Made by a program: the position numbers and the translations under genes. Below, piece by piece: positions 1 through 8,967 of a stretch of 64,000 nucleotides of DNA; position 1 is the stretch's first letter, and every line of letters begins with the position of its first letter. The notes beneath the pieces are model-generated. The model saw only the letters and a program-made list of their open reading frames with translations. It made no database searches and had not been told where the DNA came from. This DNA comes from CAZHRK01 sp964534555 (GTDB lineage: Bacteria; Babelota; Babeliae; Babelales; RVW-14): contig CAZHRK010000002.1 of assembly GCA_964534555.1 (NCBI GenBank), positions 124,001 to 188,000 of the forward strand, in the 5' to 3' direction.

Positions 1-1628
1 GTGATGATATGGTCGACCACTGACAAACAAGAAGGCCCGTCGTGACGCATTACAATTTTTATGGCCCATTCTTTATAATCTTCATCAAGGGCGTCAAAAA
101 GGTCACGAGATTCAGCATGCCCAGTTTTTTTTTGTTCGGCAATATACTCTGCCAAGTACTGAGTTTGTTCGCTCAAATATGGTCTTAAAAAAATGATTTT
201 ATCATCAATCTCGCTCAGATTGCTTGAGCAAATCATAGCAGAAATTAGCTTTTCTTCCAATAACTGCCAATCTTCGTCCTCAAGTGGTTCTGTTGATTGG
301 GTCTGCTCGGCAGGGATATTTGGGGAGGTTTTTTGTTGTCTTCCACGAGTACGAAGCTGTTGCCGAAGAACTTCATATGACAAACCAAGTGCGGATGCTG
401 CCTGATGGAGCAGGAGTTCCTGTTTGAGGGAATTGTTCAGTTTGAAAATAATCTCGATGATTTTCTCAGCAACTCCGAGTTTTACAGAGAGCGGCTTATG
501 TGCAAAATCTTGTGATACGGTGCCGATGAAAAATGAAAAAATGTCTTTTGCTTCAGCAACAAAATCTTGCAGGTTATACCCGCTTGTCAGAAGCGATGCC
601 GGGTCATGCTCTTTGGGAAGCGTTATAACTTTAACTTCAAGGTTTACCTCCCAGCAAAGTTCCGCAAGTCGAATCATGGCTTTTTGGCCTGCATTGTCTC
701 CATCGTACAAAACGTAGAGTGTATGAACAAAGCGGCTTAGTAGTTTTAGGTGGTCTGATGTGCACGCGGTGCCTAGCGTTGCAACAGTATTTGTATACCC
801 ATACTGATGCATCATGACGCAATCCATGTAGCCTTCAACTAAAAAAACGTGAGCGCTTTCTTGCATCGGTTTTTTTGCTGTATCAAGTCCAAACAGAAGC
901 TTACCTTTTTCAAATCCGTCAGCTTCTTTGCTGTTATAGTATTTTGGTCGCTCATCACCGTGTTTAAATACACGTCCGCCAAATCCGCAAAATTTACCTT
1001 GCCAATCTCTGATAGGAAAAATAATTCGCTCTTCAAATGGTGAATACATGCTCATTTTGCCATCAGCCAAAATTCCTGCATTAATAATATCCTTCATCAG
1101 AATACCCGCTTCACTAGCCATTACCTGGAGCGATTTTAAAGCGGTTTGGCCTGACGGAAAATAGCCAATCATGAAATTTTGAATAGTCGCAGCTGAAAGA
1201 TTGCGTGCCGTTGTATAAGCTTGAGCAACACTACTAGCTTTGAGCTGTTGGTGGCACCATTGTGCAACTACTTTGCATATAGCAAAATAGCGGTCTTTCT
1301 GCTCTCGTTCTTCTTTGGAAAATTTTATTGATTCACTTTTTAAAATATCTTGAGGTACATCAATACCGTATTTATCAATCAAATGAACGACAGCTTCTTT
1401 TTGCCCGAGGCGTTCTGTTTGAGCAATAAAAGATATGGCGTCTCCTGATGCATGGCACCCAAAGCAGTAAAAGATTTGTTTGTCTGGACTAACAGTAAAC
1501 GACGCATCTTTTTCTGAGTGGAAAGGGCATGATGCCTTCCAATAGTGACCGGCAGGGCGTAATTGTATATAGCTGCCGATTACATCTAAAATATTGATGC
1601 GTTGCTTAACAAGCGAAAAAAGATTCAT
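1..1628 (-). CDS. dnaG: DNA primase DnaG (3' end outside window)
   Basis: DnaG makes the RNA primers for DNA replication. The frame read leftward from an ATG at 1628 stays open to the window edge, so the C-terminal end is missing. The N-terminus carries the CHC2 zinc-binding domain, with Cys34, His37, Cys55 and Cys58. A Toprim core follows, with its acidic motif (VEGYMD, near residue 265) and the DGD motif (YDGDNAG, near residue 305). The start codon overlaps the TGA stop of lgt by four bases, so the two genes are probably translationally coupled. The identification is secure from the motifs; the helicase-binding end cannot be judged. Confidence 0.95.
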   Translation of the reverse strand, partial: MNLFSLVKQRINILDVIGSYIQLRPAGHYWKASCPFHSEKDASFTVSPDKQIFYCFGCHASGDAISFIAQTERLGQKEAVVHLIDKYGIDVPQDILKSESIKFSKEEREQKDRYFAICKVVAQWCHQQLKASSVAQAYTTARNLSAATIQNFMIGYFPSGQTALKSLQVMASEAGILMKDIINAGILADGKMSMYSPFEERIIFPIRDWQGKFCGFGGRVFKHGDERPKYYNSKEADGFEKGKLLFGLDTAKKPMQESAHVFLVEGYMDCVMMHQYGYTNTVATLGTACTSDHLKLLSRFVHTLYVLYDGDNAGQKAMIRLAELCWEVNLEVKVITLPKEHDPASLLTSGYNLQDFVAEAKDIFSFFIGTVSQDFAHKPLSVKLGVAEKIIEIIFKLNNSLKQELLLHQAASALGLSYEVLRQQLRTRGRQQKTSPNIPAEQTQSTEPLEDEDWQLLEEKLISAMICSSNLSEIDDKIIFLRPYLSEQTQYLAEYIAEQKKTGHAESRDLFDALDEDYKEWAIKIVMRHDGPSCLSVVDHII

Positions 1629-2422
1629 GATTTTTTGTTGTGGCTAGTAGCAATAAGTGCAATGATCCCAATAATTGCGCCTAGCATAACACACGCTGCC
1701 CAAAGTTGCACGTATGAAACTTTGAATTCAAATATGCTGTAGGGAAGGTACGGCGCTCGATCTGATCGCCAAAAATCAATAATAATTCTACCAAGTGTTT
1801 CAAGCATTAAATACGTGAGCACTGTTACGCCTGGTCGTTGAGTTCCTTTTTTGTACACTGCGCGTGTGATAAGAAAAATAATGAATGATATTCCGCACAT
1901 GTACAATTGTGTTGGATGAAGCGGGATGTTAAGTGGTCCGTTCCCCGCAGGATCTGTAAAGGTTACTGCCCATGCAAGTCCTGGCGCAGGTGCTCCATAA
2001 CAGCATCCAGAAGCAAAACAACCAATACGAGATATTGATTGCATAAGGGGCGCATACGCAGCGACAAGATCAAATATTTTGAGTACTGGAATTTTATAAA
2101 ATGACAAAATTATAAAACCATAAAGTATAACGCCTATGATTGCGCCGATGATCATAAGTCCTTCAACCCACGGGAACAGTATGCTTATCCAGTTGCCGCT
2201 AAAGTGCTCGGGGTAATTTATGATAAAAAGGGTGCGTCCACCAACAAGGCCAGCAAGCAGCCCGCCAAAAATAATATTAGTATATAAATCTGCGTGTATG
2301 ATTTTTTTGCGCATTGGGTGATTTACGGTAAGCCACAAAAAAATCATAAACCCAAGAGCTATCATGGTTCCATATGAATAAATCCACATAGGACCGTATA
2401 AGTGGAGAATGCGTGGAAACAT
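1625..2422 (-). CDS. lgt: Prolipoprotein diacylglyceryl transferase
   Basis: Lgt transfers diacylglycerol from phosphatidylglycerol to the lipobox cysteine of prolipoproteins in the inner membrane. The 265-residue product has several hydrophobic segments and the family motifs GGR (GLVGGRTLF), RIGCF-x-GCCYG and HPTQLY. The start at 2422 has an AAGGAT ribosome-binding site four bases upstream. The gene lies between murG and dnaG, and its stop overlaps the dnaG start (ATGA). Its presence fits the lipobox seen in the small exported protein at 23816. The identification is confident. Confidence 0.93.
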   Translation of the reverse strand: MFPRILHLYGPMWIYSYGTMIALGFMIFLWLTVNHPMRKKIIHADLYTNIIFGGLLAGLVGGRTLFIINYPEHFSGNWISILFPWVEGLMIIGAIIGVILYGFIILSFYKIPVLKIFDLVAAYAPLMQSISRIGCFASGCCYGAPAPGLAWAVTFTDPAGNGPLNIPLHPTQLYMCGISFIIFLITRAVYKKGTQRPGVTVLTYLMLETLGRIIIDFWRSDRAPYLPYSIFEFKVSYVQLWAACVMLGAIIGIIALIATSHNKKS

Positions 2423-2459
2423 GAAGATCCTTAATTATCTAAATTGAGGTGAAAAATAT

Positions 2460-3512
2460 CTAGCTGATTAGTGTATCAAGCTTTTTTTGCAGCGCACGCT
2501 TTTTAGTCGTATCGTCTTGGTCGTCAATAACAAACATTGTATTCGGGTGCAGGTTTGCAATCTCATGAGCATTTGCAACCTGATGGCTCGTTGTGGTTGC
2601 TGTCAGCGGGATAATAATAGCCATTTTATTATAAGCGGCGATTTCAAAAAGGGTTCCTGCGCCCGCTCTACAAACAATAATGCTCGCTGCTTGATAGAGT
2701 GTTTGAATATCGTGGTCATAATCAAAAACGTACGCTGTTACGCCGTTCTTTTCATAAAAGTGTTTAATCCGCTCTGCATCGCGATGCCCTGTTTGGTGAA
2801 TAACCTGAATCTTTGATGGCTTACTTGCTTCGATCCAATACATCAATGATTCATTTAGGAAAACTGATCCTTGTGAACCACCAAGTACAAAAATTGTTTT
2901 GATTCTATCACCACAATGAAATGGTATTCCTGTGCGCGAGCTAATATTTTGTAAGGCATCTTTTTGGCTACAGTCTTGCGGTGTAAATCTCAAAGGGTAG
3001 GGGCTGACAACCATTTTGTGGCGGTATCTTTGAGTTATAAAATCTTTGCCATCAACTGTTTTGGCGAAAACACAGTGTATTTTTTTTGCCAGCGGGAAAA
3101 GGGCTTTAACCGATTTGCCTGGCTCTACATTAAGTTCGTAGAGTGTTACGGGTGTTCCTGCAAGCCATGCGCCAAGGCATACTGGTAGCGCCAAAAAGCT
3201 TCCTGTTGTAACAATTTCTTGGGGGTTGTATTTTCGAGCAAGCTTGTATGATTCATAGATAATTTTTATACAGTTTCCTATATGCAGTGGTATTTGCCAC
3301 CATCGGCGCAGGCTAAACTGGCCTAGGTTGCAGCTGTGATGATGCGCTTGTTGTAGTTTATGCGCAAGCGTTTGCTCAAGTGTTTTTGTGCCTGTAAAAA
3401 AATGTATGCTTACGTTTTTATTTTGTTTTAGGGCTTGTTGTGCAAGAGTCACCGCAGGATTAATGTGCCCCCCAGATCCAGCCGCGACAAAAAAGATAAC
3501 TGCTGGATTCAT
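2460..3512 (-). CDS. murG: UDP-GlcNAc:lipid I N-acetylglucosaminyltransferase MurG
   Basis: MurG converts lipid I to lipid II at the inner face of the cytoplasmic membrane. The 350-residue product has the N-terminal glycine-rich acceptor loop (GSGGHINPA), the hinge motif GGSQGS and the donor-sugar site (CRAGAGTLFEIA, then TSHQVANA). The length is normal for the family. With murJ and the class A PBP elsewhere in the window, it shows that this organism makes peptidoglycan. It sits upstream of lgt in the same direction, with a gap of about 37 bases. Confidence 0.93.
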   Translation of the reverse strand: MNPAVIFFVAAGSGGHINPAVTLAQQALKQNKNVSIHFFTGTKTLEQTLAHKLQQAHHHSCNLGQFSLRRWWQIPLHIGNCIKIIYESYKLARKYNPQEIVTTGSFLALPVCLGAWLAGTPVTLYELNVEPGKSVKALFPLAKKIHCVFAKTVDGKDFITQRYRHKMVVSPYPLRFTPQDCSQKDALQNISSRTGIPFHCGDRIKTIFVLGGSQGSVFLNESLMYWIEASKPSKIQVIHQTGHRDAERIKHFYEKNGVTAYVFDYDHDIQTLYQAASIIVCRAGAGTLFEIAAYNKMAIIIPLTATTTSHQVANAHEIANLHPNTMFVIDDQDDTTKKRALQKKLDTLIS

Positions 3513-3548
3513 TATTTCATTTCCATAGTTAAAAAATTTAGCATTATT

Positions 3549-3971
3549 CTACCACCCATGTTCCGAATAAGTTTTCCCTTCTTGAATGAAGAGAATTGCT
3601 TGTTTGTGTGCAGGTAGGATATTTATTGGCAGTTGTTTGAGATCAAAAAACTGTAGATCATCATGTTTTGTTGGCTCTCTATTTACCGGTATACCATAGC
3701 CAGAAATATCGGCTTTAAAGCAAAGCGCGATAAGCTCTGATCCAGATGCCTTACGATGAAAAGTGTGTACAAGCTCAAGCATTTCTGGCTTGATATCAAG
3801 ACCTATTTCTTCATGTATTTCACGCACAATTCCCATGAGCGCTGTTTCATGGGCTTCAACTTTTCCACCAACCATGCTGTACATTCCATCACCAAATTGT
3901 GCATTTTTTCTTCTGAGCAAAAGAATTGTGTCTTGCTTGTATAAAAAAGCCACAGCATAAAGCTCAACCAT
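3549..3971 (-). CDS. Nudix hydrolase
   Basis: This 140-residue protein is a single Nudix domain that would hydrolyse a nucleoside diphosphate linked to another moiety. The full Nudix box is present: a glycine followed after five residues by Glu, then REIHEEIG seven residues later. The substrate cannot be told from the sequence; MutT-like sanitising of oxidised nucleotides is one possibility. It follows the TPR gene and precedes murG on the same strand, with short gaps. The family is certain, the specific function is not. Confidence 0.85.
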   Translation of the reverse strand: MVELYAVAFLYKQDTILLLRRKNAQFGDGMYSMVGGKVEAHETALMGIVREIHEEIGLDIKPEMLELVHTFHRKASGSELIALCFKADISGYGIPVNREPTKHDDLQFFDLKQLPINILPAHKQAILFIQEGKTYSEHGW

Positions 3972-4000
3972 TATATCTCTCTTTGTATGGTAGTAATGAG

Positions 4001-5644
4001 TTACGGTTTTTCTAGCTTCTGCGCAAACTCAAGAATTATAGGATCATTTGGCGCCAGTGTACGTGCTTTTTGAATCAGGTCAACAGCAATTGCTTTTTTT
4101 CCCTGGCGCTCAAGGATAACCGCTTTAGTATGCATAAAAGCAGCATCTGTTGGTTTGAGCTCAAGAGCTTTATCACTGTATTTAAGTGCATCATCAAGTT
4201 TTGCAGGATTTTGTGCTAGGCAGTACGCAAGTAAATTGTAGCTTTCTGGTAAAACAATTTCGCAGTGTATTGCGTCTTTAAGCGCGCCTGATAGTGCTGC
4301 ATGCTCTTTATATGCGTACATAAGGTGCGCAATATAATAAAGCGCTTTTCCTTTGAGTGATTTATCAGATGTTTTTTTTGCAAGTGTTGTAAGAACTTTG
4401 TGAGCGTTTTTTGTGTCTTTTATTTCAACATAAAGATCTGCAAGCGCAATAAGTACAGCTTCATGATAGCGTTTTTTGAGCGCGCTATTAAAAAGCTTAA
4501 TAAGTGTCTGAGTGCTAATGAGGCTGTGTCTGACTAGTGTTATTGCTTGTATTATTGATGGGTCTGAACCGTGTGCCACAAGTGTTGATTGCACAAATGC
4601 CAAAAGCTCTCTGATCTGCTTTTGCTTAAGTAAAAGCTCTATTTTAAGAACAATTGCTTTAGGGAATGCAGGCTTTACTTTAAGAGCTTGGTTTACATGG
4701 ACCATTGCTTCAGCGAGATGTTCTGCTCGGGCATGTAGGAGCGCCATATCAAATTGGTATTCGGGTTTATCTGACTTCATTTTTTTCATGTATGCAAGCG
4801 CTTCTTCGTATCGATTAGTTTGAAAAAGAAGCTGAACAATATTTTTTTCTATTGATTCGTCTCTTCCCGCAAGGCTCATAAATTTTTGATACCCATCAAT
4901 AGCGTCTTTAATATTTCCTGACTGCTCAAGAACCATAGCTCGAAAAAGTATCCCACGATCAAAGTGAGGCATAAGTTTCAGACATTGATTTATTGCTTCG
5001 AGTGCTTTTTTGAGATTGTTTTTTTCAACGTGTAGCTTTGAAAGCAGGAAGTAAAAAATAAAGTGCTTTTGCTTAAAGCGCGCATTTGCTAAAGCCCGCT
5101 TAAGAATCTTTTCAGCTTTGTCATGCTGCTGTGATTTAAGAAGCGAAATGGTTGCAAAGTAAGCGACTTGTTCATTGTCTGTGTGCGCGTCAGTCAGTTT
5201 TGCAAAAAGTTTATCAGCTTCAGCTTGGTTGCCTATTGAAAGGTATGATTGTGCCACCATCAGCTGAGCATTAAGGTTGTCTTTAAAAATAGGATCAAGC
5301 AATTCTTTATTATGTTCATAGTGCTTGATCAGAACTTCATGCTGGTTGTTATCAAATAAAAATTCATAAAATGCTGCGTATGCATGCATTGATGGGCTAC
5401 CGCTAAAAAGATTTTTATATGCTTGGAATGCTTTTTCTGGATTGTCGCCTCTATGGTGCTCATATGTTGCTACAGCATAGTTTGATAGATTGTCAGTATC
5501 GCTTGACTCATCAATTGTTACAATCGTTGAATCAGCAGATGATCTATTGGCGTTGACTTCTGAAAGATTGAGTTCGACATCAGCCCCTGCGTATAGACCA
5601 GTTGCTAAAGCGCAAGCCAGTAAATGATTAACCAGTTTTTTCAT
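4001..5644 (-). CDS. Exported tetratricopeptide-repeat protein
   Basis: The 547-residue product begins with a signal peptide (MKKLVNHLLACALATG, then a likely AxA-type cleavage near YAGA). The rest is helical and made of repeated TPR-like 34-residue units, for example the segments around AISLLKSQQHDKAEKILKRA and AINQCLKLMPHFDRGILFRA. TPR arrays bind other proteins, so an envelope or secreted scaffold is likely. The start overlaps the end of the DciA-like gene upstream by 17 bases. No catalytic domain was recognised. The function beyond protein binding is unknown. Confidence 0.75.
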   Translation of the reverse strand: MKKLVNHLLACALATGLYAGADVELNLSEVNANRSSADSTIVTIDESSDTDNLSNYAVATYEHHRGDNPEKAFQAYKNLFSGSPSMHAYAAFYEFLFDNNQHEVLIKHYEHNKELLDPIFKDNLNAQLMVAQSYLSIGNQAEADKLFAKLTDAHTDNEQVAYFATISLLKSQQHDKAEKILKRALANARFKQKHFIFYFLLSKLHVEKNNLKKALEAINQCLKLMPHFDRGILFRAMVLEQSGNIKDAIDGYQKFMSLAGRDESIEKNIVQLLFQTNRYEEALAYMKKMKSDKPEYQFDMALLHARAEHLAEAMVHVNQALKVKPAFPKAIVLKIELLLKQKQIRELLAFVQSTLVAHGSDPSIIQAITLVRHSLISTQTLIKLFNSALKKRYHEAVLIALADLYVEIKDTKNAHKVLTTLAKKTSDKSLKGKALYYIAHLMYAYKEHAALSGALKDAIHCEIVLPESYNLLAYCLAQNPAKLDDALKYSDKALELKPTDAAFMHTKAVILERQGKKAIAVDLIQKARTLAPNDPIILEFAQKLEKP

Positions 5645-6083
5645 CTTTCAGACTCCTCATTGATTTACAGCGACGAAAGTACCGAGCAATACTAGATTGT
5701 AGATCGTCGTTTTCAATCACTGCAAGAAGCTTTGCTTCTTCAGAGGTAAGCGTAGGGTGTTCTTTTATATCCAGACGTCTTTTTTGAGGCTGTTTAGCTT
5801 GTTGCTGAGATATATTTTTAACTTTGAATCTAATTGTTTTGATGACATGCGGTTTTATAACAGCATTTATTCTCTCAAGGATAAAATCTGAAAGCATCAT
5901 CAGCTCTTGCCCAACGGCAGAGTGCTTAACGGATATCCAAATAATAGACCCCTCTATTTTTTCTATGCTAGCTTTTGTTGAAAGGCCACCAAGTACCTCA
6001 TGCCATTGGCTGAAGAGCTTGAGTTTCCAAGCATGCTCCTGAGGGATAAGAGACTCTAGCAGAGGTTTGAGTGGTGTTGTCAT
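5628..6083 (-). CDS. DUF721 / DciA-like protein
   Basis: The first 90 residues match the DUF721 pattern: a Trp in the WHEVLGG segment, a strand ISVKHSAVGQEL, then a helix and the RFKVK strand. In other bacteria this domain occurs in DciA, which helps load the replicative helicase. The C-terminal third is basic and poorly conserved. The gene overlaps the TPR gene downstream and diverges from the antiporter gene. No DnaC-type loader is visible in the window. Assignment to the family is good; the helicase role is inferred from the family. Confidence 0.65.
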   Translation of the reverse strand: MTTPLKPLLESLIPQEHAWKLKLFSQWHEVLGGLSTKASIEKIEGSIIWISVKHSAVGQELMMLSDFILERINAVIKPHVIKTIRFKVKNISQQQAKQPQKRRLDIKEHPTLTSEEAKLLAVIENDDLQSSIARYFRRCKSMRSLKDEKTG

Positions 6084-6085
6084 GA

Positions 6086-6113
6086 TTGTTTAAACTTCTA
6101 AAATGCCTATAAT
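6086..6113 (+). promoter_or_regulatory. Candidate sigma-70 promoter for the antiporter gene
   Basis: A perfect TATAAT -10 lies at 6108-6113, with a weak -35 (TTGTTT) at 6086-6091 and a 16-base spacer. It sits in the short divergent gap about 45 bases before the antiporter start. Confidence 0.5.
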
Positions 6114-6155
6114 AAATGCTCGCAAAAGATTGCATGTCCACAGAAAGGTTTACAG

Positions 6156-7808
6156 ATGCCCCAGTCTTGGTTTGTTTTGGTGCCTCCTTGCATCGTTATT
6201 ATTCTAGCGACTTTAACGCGTCGTATCCAATTTTCTCTTTTTATGGGTATTGTTGCTGCTTCTTTAGTGATTAATGACTTTGCAGTGATTGATGCGGCAC
6301 GCTATTTTTTCCTGAAGCTTTATCATGTAAGTGAGCTTAATAAGGTTTCGAGTTTCTCTGATTTTATGAACTCGTCGAACTTATTTATTTGTTTGTTTTT
6401 AGTGTTACTTGGCATTTTAATAACAATGATTCGTTATTCTGGTGCTGCCTATGCGTATGGAAACTACGTTGCAAAACGAATTACCACCGCACAAGGGGTG
6501 GAGCGCGCCTCACTGATTTTGTCATCATTCTTTTTTATAGATGATTATTTTAGCTGTTTGACTGTTGGTTCTGTTATGCAGCCAATCGCTGATAAATTCA
6601 GGGTGCCGCGCGTGAAGCTTGCGCTTCTTGTTAATGCTGTTGCAGCACCATTTGCTATTATTTTTCCACTATCAAGCTGGATTGCTGAACTTGTTGGGCA
6701 ATTGCGCAATTCTGGTGTTGGGCTTGTTCATCAAGCAAAACACTTGGTTCATGCAGACCCGCTTGGAATGTATATTTCATCAATTCCGTTTATGTTCTAT
6801 GCTTTTACTATGATAATTGGCGTTTGGTACATGGTTTCGCGTCGGATATCATTTGGAATTTTTGCAAAGCATGAGCGATTTGCTTCAAAAACTGGTGAGC
6901 TTTTTGGCGGGAAAATGCCGGTGGTGCACCGCGTCTATGATCTGCCAGAAGACAAAAAGCGCTCAAGTCGTGTTCTTGATTTTATCTTTCCGATCGTTCT
7001 GCTTTTTTGCAGCGTTATCATTTGGCTTTTGACGCAGGGTGGTTATGCCTTATTTGGCGGATCACGTAGTTTGATTGATGCGATTCAGGCAAGTAATATT
7101 TTTGCAGCATTTTTCTTTGGTGGATTAATAACAGTATTTGTTACATTTGGTGTTTATTTTAATCGAAGAAAAATTTCAAAACGCGACATCTGGCCAATTA
7201 TCAAAGAGGGCATTCAATTAATGGGTGGCTCTTTAGTCATGTTGATGTTTATCTGGACATTCTCGCGCATGCTCTCAAAGGACTTACAAGCCGGAGAGTA
7301 TATTGCACAACTTTTACTTGGCCGTGTTGATCCGTATCTTTTACCACTTATGTTTTTTGCGCTTGCTGGCTTTACCTCAGTTATGATCGGCACTGCATGG
7401 GGTACCATAGGTATTCTTGTTCCACTGAGCTTAGAGATGGTCCCGGTCTTTTTAGGATTTACGCCACCAGTGCTTTTGACTGATGTTCCGATGTTGAGTG
7501 TTGTTTTAGGCGCTCTTATTTCTGGTGCAATTATTGGTATGCATATTTCGCCTATAGCAGATGTTATGCTTATGTCTGCTACAAGCGTTGGAGCATATCA
7601 TCTTGATTTGGTCAGAGGGCAGATTAGTGTTACTGTTCCGACAATTTTGGCTAGCGCCCTTGGGTACCTTGTTGTGGGGCTCTTGCTTCCAACTTACGGA
7701 CGAGCTGCTGCATCAGCAGGCGGACTTGGCGTTTCATTTATAGGAATTATGTTCTTTATGACGATTTTGCATATCGCTCACGCCTACAAAACGTCTCAAA
7801 CAAAATAG
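6156..7808 (+). CDS. NhaC-family Na+/H+ antiporter
   Basis: This 550-residue integral membrane protein has roughly a dozen hydrophobic segments and matches the Na+/H+ antiporter family of NhaC type. Typical stretches are FFIDDYFSCLTVGSVM near residue 130, NAVAAPFAIIFPLSSW near 165, and GTAWGTIGILVPL and HISPIADVMLMSA in the second half. It would exchange sodium (or another cation or amine) for protons across the inner membrane. The start follows an AAAGG site seven bases upstream. It is a single gene, with its own promoter candidate and a terminator directly after the stop. The substrate is not proven. Confidence 0.8.
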   Translation: MPQSWFVLVPPCIVIILATLTRRIQFSLFMGIVAASLVINDFAVIDAARYFFLKLYHVSELNKVSSFSDFMNSSNLFICLFLVLLGILITMIRYSGAAYAYGNYVAKRITTAQGVERASLILSSFFFIDDYFSCLTVGSVMQPIADKFRVPRVKLALLVNAVAAPFAIIFPLSSWIAELVGQLRNSGVGLVHQAKHLVHADPLGMYISSIPFMFYAFTMIIGVWYMVSRRISFGIFAKHERFASKTGELFGGKMPVVHRVYDLPEDKKRSSRVLDFIFPIVLLFCSVIIWLLTQGGYALFGGSRSLIDAIQASNIFAAFFFGGLITVFVTFGVYFNRRKISKRDIWPIIKEGIQLMGGSLVMLMFIWTFSRMLSKDLQAGEYIAQLLLGRVDPYLLPLMFFALAGFTSVMIGTAWGTIGILVPLSLEMVPVFLGFTPPVLLTDVPMLSVVLGALISGAIIGMHISPIADVMLMSATSVGAYHLDLVRGQISVTVPTILASALGYLVVGLLLPTYGRAAASAGGLGVSFIGIMFFMTILHIAHAYKTSQTK

Positions 7809-7809
7809 T

Positions 7810-7840
7810 AAAAAAGCCTCTTGAAAAAGGGGCTTTTTTT
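7810..7840 (+). terminator. Rho-independent terminator of the antiporter gene
   Basis: A stem (AAAAAAGCCTC paired with GGGGCTTTTTT, one U-G pair) with an eight-base loop ends in a T run just after the antiporter stop codon. Confidence 0.85.
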
Positions 7841-7921
7841 ATTAGCAAGCTTTTTATTCTTATTGTAGACTCTCGCATTGCGTTTCTTCTGACATACGAT
7901 TTTTCATCATCAAGGACACTT

Positions 7922-8773
7922 ATGGCTCTGATTCTGCGTGCTGTTATTTTCGCAATGATTTCTGTTTGTGTGTATCCAGCTAGCGACGATACTTCTAGAT
8001 CGCATGGTGGTCGGCGCGTACTTGCAGAAGCGGCTGCATCTAAAGAAGCAGGGGATGCAGTATTAACATGCTGTATTTGTTTAGAAGATTGTGCTGCTGA
8101 TGACACTATTTTTTGCATTCATTCACGTAATACTCATGCTGCGCATGCTGAGTGTCTGAGTCATTGGTTTAAAGTTGATCGTAGATCTTGCCCAGTCTGT
8201 AAAAATCAAAAAATGACCACAGACCAAGATTTTAATAGGATTATTGGATTACGTGGTGCAGGGGGTGAAGAACTCACATCGGCGGATGAAGAGCGCTACG
8301 ATTTATTTATTGAAGCTGCACGTAGTGCGCTTTCAGATGATGAAGATGATTTTACAGTTTTTAAGGCTGGTTGGTCTGCGCTCGTACTTCTTGGGCGTTG
8401 CTGTGATTACATCAGCGCGTGCCAAGTGGCGCTACCAGTTATAGGGTTTACACTGATAGGTTCTGATTATGTTACACACTATGCGCGTCCATATAGTTTG
8501 ATTCTTGAAAATTTAGTTTTAGCTACGGTATCTGCCCTTGCGACTGATTCAATTATTTATTTAAAGCTTCGTAGTGCTGGACAACAGGTCTTTCTCTATA
8601 AGCAATCAATTAGAAGAAAAATAGCGAGCTTGATAACAGAGGATGATTCTTTTACGGTCTATCGTGATTTTATGAATGCTCAGACAACATTAAGTGATTT
8701 ATGTGCGGTGTCACAAAATCTTAAAATGCTTGCTGTTAGCAAACAGCTGTTTTTTACCCTTATTCCTGGTTAA
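7922..8773 (+). CDS. Secreted RING-H2 zinc-finger protein (first of a pair)
   Basis: The 283-residue protein starts with a signal-peptide-like segment (residues 1-20) and then has a RING-H2 zinc finger. The ligands are Cys50, Cys53, Cys65, His72, His75, Cys78, Cys90 and Cys93. They form the C3H2C3 cross-brace order, with the W found after C78 in eukaryotic E3 ubiquitin ligases. The rest, from residue 95, is acidic and then hydrophobic (about 165-215), with no known domain. An AAGGA site lies five bases before the start. RING domains are rare in bacteria and usually mark effectors acting on host ubiquitination. The E3 activity and export to a host are inferred. It is paralogous to the next gene. 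Confidence 0.75.
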   Translation: MALILRAVIFAMISVCVYPASDDTSRSHGGRRVLAEAAASKEAGDAVLTCCICLEDCAADDTIFCIHSRNTHAAHAECLSHWFKVDRRSCPVCKNQKMTTDQDFNRIIGLRGAGGEELTSADEERYDLFIEAARSALSDDEDDFTVFKAGWSALVLLGRCCDYISACQVALPVIGFTLIGSDYVTHYARPYSLILENLVLATVSALATDSIIYLKLRSAGQQVFLYKQSIRRKIASLITEDDSFTVYRDFMNAQTTLSDLCAVSQNLKMLAVSKQLFFTLIPG

Positions 8774-8967
8774 TTGGTGTTTTTAACTCCCAGCACGTGC
8801 TACTGCCTGAAATAATCTCTAAGGCTATTTTGTGAGGGTGATTCAGGTAGTCAAAAAATGCCTTTTTTCGCTTAAAAACAGTCATTTTCCCCTAATTTAC
8901 CCCTGTGATAAGATAAATATATTCAAATATAAATTTATCGATACGTGGCTTGTTATTAGGGGATGCC